In this document: positions 7,449-11,289 of the stretch, piece after piece | How positions within the stretch are numbered: position 1 is the first letter of the stretch | Layout of the letters: each line of letters opens with the position of its first letter | The notes under the pieces: model-generated | Seen by the model: only the letters and a program-made list of their open reading frames with translations | Databases searched by the model: none | Told to the model about the DNA's origin: nothing | Source: an uncultured Thermomicrobiales bacterium | Lineage (GTDB): Bacteria; Chloroflexota; Chloroflexia; Thermomicrobiales; UBA6265 | DNA: 11,289 bases | Direction of reading: 5' to 3' | NCBI GenBank assembly: GCA_902806365.1 | Contig: CADCWJ010000155.1 | Coordinates: 1 to 11,289 of the forward strand | Position numbers and translations under genes: made by a program

Positions 7449-7832
7449 TTAGTCGTGATAGGGAGAGGCCGGATCGGCACCGGCCTCCTGGAACCATGGA
7501 TGTTGGTCCGAGGTGTGGTTCATGACGAGGTCGGCAACTACCCGAAGGCCCTTGGCGTGCGCAGAGTCAAGAAATACCTTGACATCGTCGAGGGTGCCGT
7601 AGTCGGGATGGACCGCGTAGAAGTCCGAGATATCGTACCCATCGTCCTGGCCTGGCGAGGGATACATCGGCAGCAGCCAGATGCAATCAACGCCAAGATC
7701 ACGGATATGCTCGAGCTTCTCCGTCATCCCGGCGAAGTCCCCAACGCCGTCATGTGTCGAATCGTAGAAGGATTTGACCGGTGCTTCGTAAAAGATCGCG
7801 TCCTTGAACCAGAACTCATCGCGTGTCAGCAT
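7449..7832 (-). CDS. TreS N-terminal fragment, ends at premature TAA
   Basis: If translated as read, this makes 127 residues. It begins with FWFKDAIFYEAPVKSFYDS (7-25), the start of the GH13 barrel, then DGVGDFAGMTEKL, DCIWLLPMYPSPGQDDGYD (49-67) and conserved region I, DLVMNHTSDQHPWF (101-114). It stops before the nucleophile and acid residues, so it cannot be active alone. ATG 7832 is the natural family start; an in-frame TGA lies about 16 bases upstream, and the ribosome site is weak (GAGCGG about 4 bases before). Confidence 0.75.
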   Translation of the reverse strand: MLTRDEFWFKDAIFYEAPVKSFYDSTHDGVGDFAGMTEKLEHIRDLGVDCIWLLPMYPSPGQDDGYDISDFYAVHPDYGTLDDVKVFLDSAHAKGLRVVADLVMNHTSDQHPWFQEAGADPASPYHD

Positions 7833-7927
7833 GCACCGCTCGTACTTTCATCATGTGTCAGCTCCGTGGGGCAAACGCCCTGCACTGGTTGGAATGGTGA
7901 TCGCGCTGGCTGAGGGAGGCGGGTCGG

Positions 7928-9964
7928 CTACACGCTGTGATCGACGAATGCGGTCGGGACCTTCGGGAGAATCTCGAAAATCATAGCTGGATTCCCAGCC
8001 GGATCAAGCGTCAGCTCCTGCTCCGCTCCAGTCCACAGAAAGACCTCTCCGGTCAGGAGCTCGGTCGCACGGTACTGCCCATGCCGGTCGATGCCGAATT
8101 CCTCGATGGGAAGCGTGATCCGCGCGGTATGGGCGTGGAAGGGATCGAGATTGACGACGACGACAACCGTGTCGCGCGGCTCCACCAGGGTCTTGCCGTA
8201 ACACAGGATATTGTCGTCCGATGCCTCGAAGAATCTCAGGTTGTCGTACTTGTGGAGAGCAGGATGCTCCCGTCGGATCGCATTGATTCGGGCGATGTAC
8301 TCGCTGATCTGACCCGGGCGGTCCCAATCCCAGACCTTGAACTCATACTTCTCCGAGTTGAGATACTCCTCTCTGCCCGGCACCGGCGTCGCCTCGCAAA
8401 GCTCATATCCGCTGTAGATGCCCCACAACGATGACATCGTTGCCGCAAGCACGGCGCGAAACTGGAAGGCCGGACGCCCCCCTTCCTGAAGGATGGCGGG
8501 CAGGATGTCATGGGTGTTGACGAAGAAGTTCCCGCGAAAATACTGGTTCATGTCCGTTTGTGTGAGTTCGGTTCCATAATCGACCAATTCCCGCTTGGAG
8601 TTCCGCCAGGTGAAGTAGGTGTAGCTTTGGGTGAAGCCGGCCTTTGCCAGGGCTTTCATCACTTTTGGCCGCGTGAACGCCTCCGAGAGAAACACAACCT
8701 CGGGATGGTCCTGCTGCACCTCACGAATCAGCCACTCCCAAAAAATTGTCGGTTTCGTATGGGGGTTATCGACACGAAATGTCTTCACCCCCTGGTCGAC
8801 CCAGTAGAGAAGGATCCGCCGAAGCTCCAACCAGAGGGACTTCCACGCCTCGGTCGCGAAGTTGACGGGATAGATGTCTTCGTACTTCTTTGGCGGATTT
8901 TCCGAGTACTTGATCGTACCGTCCGGACGGATGTAGAACCACTCGGGATGATCGCTAGCCCATGGGTGATCGGGAGACGCGTTGATCGCGATGTCGAGGG
9001 CGATCTCCATACCAAACGTCCCTGCACGGTCCACGAGATGGCGAAAATCCTCGATCGTTCCCAGCGCGGGGTCGATCGCGTCGTGCCCGCCATCCTTGCT
9101 GCCGATCGCGTAGGGAACGCCCGGATCGCCGGGTCCGGCGTTGAGCTGGTTGTTCTTCGCCTTGCGATTGGTCGACCCGATCGGGTGAATCGGCGTGAAG
9201 TACAGGACATCGAAGCCCATTGACCTGATGCGCGGAAGCTGGGCTTCCACATCCTTGAACGTCCCGCTCCTGTTGGGGATTGTCCCCGCCGATCGGGGGA
9301 ACATCGAGTACCACGCCGCGAATCGTGCCGCGGGGCGATCGACCGTCAGCTGCAGTGCCGGTTCATATCGCACCGCGCCGGTTCGGGAGCGGTTACGGCC
9401 GACCGCCTCGCCAAGCTCGGGTGCGAGCAGCACTGCCAGGGCATCCTCCTGCGAGGTGGCAGCCGCTGTGCGTGCAAGACACTCGGCAAGGTACCCGGAG
9501 TCGGCGGAGCCGGACTGTCCCGCCGCTTCGCCAATGATCTTCTGACCTTCGAGAATTTCGGTCGCCACGTCGAGGCCCGCGGCGAACTTCTTTTCCACCT
9601 CGTCCTTCCACGTTCCGAAAAAATCGGGGAACGCCTCGATCGAGTAGAGATATGAGGCATTCTGCTCGAGGGTGAACGAGCCGGCCCACCGATCGTTATC
9701 GACGAATGCCATCTCTACCTCGTGCCACGTGTCCTCATCACGCAGCTTGTAGAGCAGCACCGCCGCGAGCCGATCGTGCCCCTCGCGGAAGATGTCCGCG
9801 CTCACGGTGAACGTGTCGCCGACGACGCGCTTGACCGGGTAGCGTCCCCCGTCGAGTTGGGGCCAGACGGCTTCGATCAGGAGCGCGCTGGGAGTGCGCA
9901 CGCTTTCCTCAAAAGAGAAGCGGTTAAGCGTCACAATGCCACCCTTTGCATTGATATCCTCCAC
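7928..9964 (-). CDS. glgE: Alpha-1,4-glucan:maltose-1-phosphate maltosyltransferase (GlgE)
   Basis: GlgE transfers maltosyl units from maltose 1-phosphate to the non-reducing end of an alpha-1,4-glucan, releasing phosphate. The 678-residue frame matches the family length (GH13 subfamily 3). N-terminal domain: IEAVWPQLDGGRYPVKRVVG (30-49). Barrel: FDVLYFTPIHPIGSTNRKAK (251-270), ALDIAINASPDHPW (322-335), the nucleophile motif VKTFRVDNPHTKP (393-405, D399), the acid motif VVFLSEAFTRP (423-433, E428) and FFVNTHDILP (480-489, D486). The C-terminal beta domain ends near 670. The longest frame starts at GTG 9964, preceded directly by a TGA and without a ribosome site; GTG 9934 (residue 11, just before LNRFSFEESVRTP) is a good alternative, coupled to a mini-ORF. 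It is first in the glgE-treS-mak order and divergent from glgX. Confidence 0.94.
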   Translation of the reverse strand: MEDINAKGGIVTLNRFSFEESVRTPSALLIEAVWPQLDGGRYPVKRVVGDTFTVSADIFREGHDRLAAVLLYKLRDEDTWHEVEMAFVDNDRWAGSFTLEQNASYLYSIEAFPDFFGTWKDEVEKKFAAGLDVATEILEGQKIIGEAAGQSGSADSGYLAECLARTAAATSQEDALAVLLAPELGEAVGRNRSRTGAVRYEPALQLTVDRPAARFAAWYSMFPRSAGTIPNRSGTFKDVEAQLPRIRSMGFDVLYFTPIHPIGSTNRKAKNNQLNAGPGDPGVPYAIGSKDGGHDAIDPALGTIEDFRHLVDRAGTFGMEIALDIAINASPDHPWASDHPEWFYIRPDGTIKYSENPPKKYEDIYPVNFATEAWKSLWLELRRILLYWVDQGVKTFRVDNPHTKPTIFWEWLIREVQQDHPEVVFLSEAFTRPKVMKALAKAGFTQSYTYFTWRNSKRELVDYGTELTQTDMNQYFRGNFFVNTHDILPAILQEGGRPAFQFRAVLAATMSSLWGIYSGYELCEATPVPGREEYLNSEKYEFKVWDWDRPGQISEYIARINAIRREHPALHKYDNLRFFEASDDNILCYGKTLVEPRDTVVVVVNLDPFHAHTARITLPIEEFGIDRHGQYRATELLTGEVFLWTGAEQELTLDPAGNPAMIFEILPKVPTAFVDHSV
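9931..9951 (-). CDS. Possible six-residue leader peptide (MQRVAL) overlapping the glgE start
   Basis: ATG 9951 has an ideal ribosome-binding site, GGAGGA (9962-9957) with 5 bases of spacing, the best near glgE. It reads MQRVAL and stops at TGA 9933-9931, which overlaps GTG 9934, an in-frame glgE start, as GTGA. This layout would couple glgE translation to the leader. Whether it is translated cannot be told from sequence; the same GGAGGA falls inside glgE codons if GTG 9964 is the true start. Confidence 0.35.
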   Translation of the reverse strand: MQRVAL

Positions 9965-9966
9965 TC

Positions 9967-9979
9967 ACAACCGGGTTGT
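9967..9979. promoter_or_regulatory. 13-bp inverted repeat directly upstream of glgE, possible operator
   Basis: On the plus strand ACAACC and GGTTGT are 6-bp arms around one central G. The element ends 3 bp from the GTG 9964 start and 33 bp from GTG 9934. Its size and symmetry would suit a dimeric repressor, or a short stem in the mRNA. No -10/-35 pair could be assigned near it, so function is inferred only. Confidence 0.3.
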
Positions 9980-10327
9980 CGTGAGATGGGCCGGCGTTCG
10001 TCGGACGTTGGGGACCTCCGGCGCCGAGAGCACAGGCGTTGCGAAGCGATTCTCTCGCCAGTCACGCGGATGGTACACCGGCACACCAGCGACAAGCACG
10101 AAAGACCGTGAAGCGCGACGCCACGCCCTCTCGCCAGTGCGCCGACCATTGGCGCCGGTCGAGCGATCAAGTCGCTTTGCTGCTTTCCGCCGCAGACCGA
10201 TCCAGTGAGGCGATGGACGTGCCTGGATGAGACCTTCGACAATTCATCGTAGACTTGGTGTCGTGCACTACTCGTCCATCGGCCCACCAGATGCTGGACC
10301 CGTGCTCCCTGCCGATATGGATCTTGC

Positions 10328-10341
10328 TTCCCATGAGGGAA
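10328..10341 (+). promoter_or_regulatory. Short hairpin or operator upstream of the 66-residue gene
   Basis: TTCCC-ATGA-GGGAA is a perfect 5-bp inverted repeat with a 4-base loop, ending 30 bp before the ATG of the small gene. It could be a 5' leader hairpin or a protein-binding site. Short elements of this size also arise by chance. Confidence 0.3.
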
Positions 10342-10371
10342 TGACACTCTTGAACGCACTAAAGGAACAGC

Positions 10372-10572
10372 ATGAAATACGAAGTACGATATCAGCGCGG
10401 TGGTGAGGAACATACGATCCTGATTGACGCTGATGACGCCGCTTCGGCGGCGGAGCAGGCGCAGGCGCACGAACCCGAGTCACAGGAAGTATTCGAACTA
10501 ATCCAGGTCCATTATCTGGAAGATGAAGTGGACGACAGTTCCTTGGAGGCGACACCGCCTTCCGCGTCCTGA
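10372..10572 (+). CDS. Small acidic protein of unknown function (66 residues)
   Basis: I do not recognise a family. The start is well supported: AAAGGA (10361-10366) lies 5 bases before ATG 10372. The sequence begins MKYEVRYQRGGEEHTILIDA, a likely beta-hairpin, followed by a probable helix rich in Ala and Glu (DDAASAAEQAQAHEPESQ), then FELIQVHYLEDEVDD, another strand, and a Ser/Pro-rich end. That is a compact beta-beta-alpha-beta layout of the kind found in small ligand- or RNA-binding modules, but no motif allows a function. It is strongly acidic, with no membrane segment and no Cys. It lies 190 bp before glgX on the same strand, so it may share a transcript with glgX. Confidence 0.65.
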   Translation: MKYEVRYQRGGEEHTILIDADDAASAAEQAQAHEPESQEVFELIQVHYLEDEVDDSSLEATPPSAS

Positions 10573-10581
10573 AACTGGTCC

Positions 10582-10595
10582 TGAAGCTCGCTTCA
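10582..10595 (+). other. Hairpin 1 after the small gene
   Basis: TGAAGC and GCTTCA are perfect 6-base arms with a 2-base gap, realistically a 5-bp stem with a CTCG loop. It begins 10 bases after the stop codon of the 66-residue gene. The following bases contain only a three-T run about 12 bases later, so it is at best a weak terminator. It is the first of three consecutive hairpins before glgX. Confidence 0.35.
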
Positions 10596-10608
10596 TGCGC
10601 GATCGATT

Positions 10609-10631
10609 TACCTCGACCGTTACTTGAGGTA
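10609..10631 (+). other. Hairpin 2 upstream of glgX
   Basis: TACCTCGA (10609-10616) can pair with TTGAGGTA (10624-10631) over 8 bp, including one G-U pair, around a 7-base loop (CCGTTAC). It lies 13 bases after hairpin 1 and 9 bases before hairpin 3. No T run follows. Confidence 0.4.
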
Positions 10632-10640
10632 TCCATGTTT

Positions 10641-10682
10641 CCCCTCGACACCGGTCACGCCCGTGACACAGGTGCGGAGGGG
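10641..10682 (+). other. Hairpin 3: long three-part stem-loop upstream of glgX
   Basis: Three nested complementary blocks form one 42-base stem-loop: CCCCTC/GAGGGG (10641-10646 with 10677-10682), CACC/GGTG (10649-10652 with 10671-10674) and GTCACG/CGTGAC (10654-10659 with 10662-10667). A 2x2 and a 1x3 internal loop separate them. The 15-16 base pairs are mostly G-C. No T tract follows (CTGAAGACGG), which argues against an intrinsic terminator and for a leader structure or a binding site. It ends 80 bases before the glgX ATG. Confidence 0.45.
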
Positions 10683-10762
10683 CTGAAGACGGTGTGAATC
10701 ACGTTCCTCTGGAAACCAGCGGTGTGGGCACTCGGGGCCGGGGTCCAGGAGTATGGAGATCA

Positions 10763-11289
10763 ATGGATTCTGAAAATGCTCAACCGGTGACTCGCCTTGG
10801 CAGACCTCACCCTCTCGGGGCGACATGGCAGGGAGACGGGACAAACTTCGCGGTTTTCTCGGCCAATGCCACCGGGATCGACGTTTGCCTCTACGATGAG
10901 GACGAAGCGACTCCTTACCGGACGGCCTCGCTTCCCGAATGCACCAATCAAATCTGGCATGGACTGCTCCAGGACGTCCGGCCAGGGTCGCGATATCTGC
11001 TACGGGCTCATGGAGCCTACCAGCCCCGGGCCGGTCATCGCTTCAACCCGGCGCAGGCCCTGATCGACCCGTACGCGCGGGCGCTCGACGGCCACGTCAC
11101 TTGGGATGCAGCGATGTACTCCTACGATCTCGAGGCGGCAGACGACATCCTCGATGTGAATGAGACTCCCAACGATGCGTTCATGCCCAAGTGCCTCGTG
11201 GTCGGGGACGATTTCGACTGGGGTGACTATCGGGCGCCGAAAGTGCCCTGGCTGGAGACGGTGATTTACGAGACGCACGTCAAGGGGAT
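10763..11289 (+). CDS. glgX: Glycogen debranching enzyme GlgX (isoamylase type), N-terminal part
   Basis: GlgX/TreX enzymes hydrolyse alpha-1,6 branch points in glycogen. The frame starts at ATG 10763, after GGAG at 4 bases and AGGAG at 11 bases upstream, and is open to the right edge (175 residues of a family usually near 700). The visible part is the N-terminal CBM48 domain, RLGRPHPLGATWQGDGTNFA (11-30) followed by VFSANATGIDVCLYDED. Next come WHGLLQDVRPGSRYLLRAHG (65-84), GHRFNPAQALIDPYARAL (91-108) and the entry to the GH13 barrel, DDFDWGDYRAPKVPWLETV (149-167) with IYETHVKG (168-175). These fit GlgX/TreX rather than branching enzyme GlgB. The catalytic residues lie outside. In many bacteria this gene precedes treY and treZ, which would make trehalose from the debranched glucan; that cannot be checked here. 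Confidence 0.9.
   Translation, partial: MDSENAQPVTRLGRPHPLGATWQGDGTNFAVFSANATGIDVCLYDEDEATPYRTASLPECTNQIWHGLLQDVRPGSRYLLRAHGAYQPRAGHRFNPAQALIDPYARALDGHVTWDAAMYSYDLEAADDILDVNETPNDAFMPKCLVVGDDFDWGDYRAPKVPWLETVIYETHVKG

Larger units (their letters stand above)
6189..7832 (-). pseudogene. treS: Trehalose synthase (TreS) interrupted by an in-frame TAA
   Basis: TreS interconverts trehalose and maltose by an intramolecular glucosyl shift; in the GlgE route it supplies maltose to maltokinase. The combined frame has 547 codons plus a TGA stop, the usual length for a stand-alone TreS (GH13), and is uninterrupted except for TAA at codon 128 (7449-7451). The sequence across it, SPYHD-stop-YVWTDDP, aligns with a stretch that in relatives (from memory) carries an aromatic residue there, as in RDWYVWSD or RDFYVWSD; a change from TAC or TAT (Tyr) would need one base. 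No other stop or frameshift is seen, and all catalytic motifs remain. It sits 95 bp after glgE and 87 bp before mak, both intact. Either a recent loss, or an assembly or sequencing error. Confidence 0.85.
9965..10371. other. 407-bp divergent intergenic region, no convincing gene
   Basis: This gap separates glgE (minus) from the 66-residue gene and glgX (plus) and must hold promoters for both directions. I found no convincing sigma-70-type -10/-35 pairs. It contains the inverted repeat beside glgE, a direct repeat CTCTCGCCAGT (10052-10062 and 10128-10138), an arm pair ATCGGC/GCCGAT (10278-10283, 10311-10316) enclosing a small CCAG-ATG-CTGG hairpin, and the TTCCC/GGGAA hairpin. Minus-strand ORFs through it show no known protein features. 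Confidence 0.5.

Noticed and set aside
7449..7451. TAA in treS read as a recoded amino acid
   Set aside because: TAA recoding alone is not known in bacteria, no other gene here contains it, and the next base (T) favours termination; kept only as a remote option.
6897..7913. A 338-residue plus-strand ORF opposite treS and its stop codon
   Set aside because: It lies antisense to clear GH13 coding sequence and shows no domain of its own; it is a by-product of GC-rich codon use.
10052..10138. Two copies of CTCTCGCCAGT as a start of a repeat array
   Set aside because: Only two short copies 76 bp apart, no third copy and no spacer regularity, so not a CRISPR or defined repeat.
10318..10407. Short ORF MDLASHEGMTLLNALKEQ... 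overlapping the 66-residue gene start
   Set aside because: No ribosome site, overlaps a better-supported gene in another frame, and runs through the TTCCC/GGGAA hairpin.
9931..10470. A 179-residue minus-strand ORF filling the divergent region
   Set aside because: It overlaps the well-started 66-residue gene, has no family features, and only its last seven codons (the mini-ORF) have a good ribosome site.

Overview
The window looks like chromosomal DNA from a GC-rich, free-living bacterium. My best guess is Chloroflexota (Thermomicrobia/Sphaerobacter-like), judged from the feel of the proteins and the mix of genes; nothing here proves the phylum. Eight of the nine complete reading frames end in TGA and one in TAG. 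I see no IS element, phage gene, CRISPR array, tRNA or rRNA.

Left part (1-4640). On the minus strand lie a DUF952 protein and, after it, the N-terminus of an MMPL/RND-type transporter that runs off the left edge. Diverging on the plus strand is a housekeeping run: rsmA (16S rRNA dimethyltransferase), ispE (CDP-methylerythritol kinase, joined to rsmA by an ATGA overlap) and an unrecognised membrane-anchored or exported protein with a probable TTG start. That run ends only 7 bp from the end of a convergent minus-strand CvpA-family membrane protein with a long disordered tail.

Centre (4716-9964, minus strand). The genes run glgE, treS, mak in the direction of transcription, with cvpA after them. 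This is the GlgE route to alpha-glucan: TreS turns trehalose into maltose, Mak phosphorylates it to maltose 1-phosphate, and GlgE adds maltosyl units to a linear alpha-1,4-glucan. The branching enzyme GlgB is not in the window. The central gene, treS, carries an in-frame TAA at codon 128 (7449-7451), although the remaining 419 codons are intact and well conserved. It is therefore a very recent nonsense mutation, an assembly error, or, much less likely, a readthrough case.

Right part (9965-11289). A 407-bp gap separates glgE from plus-strand genes: a 66-residue acidic protein of unknown role, then, after a 190-bp spacer rich in hairpins, glgX (glycogen debranching, CBM48 plus GH13), which runs off the right edge. 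Glucan synthesis (glgE-treS-mak) and glucan breakdown (glgX) are thus transcribed divergently from one intergenic region, a layout suited to reciprocal control of glycogen and trehalose. The most interesting signals are the treS stop codon, the run of stem-loops before glgX, and a six-residue leader ORF with a strong ribosome binding site that overlaps one possible glgE start.
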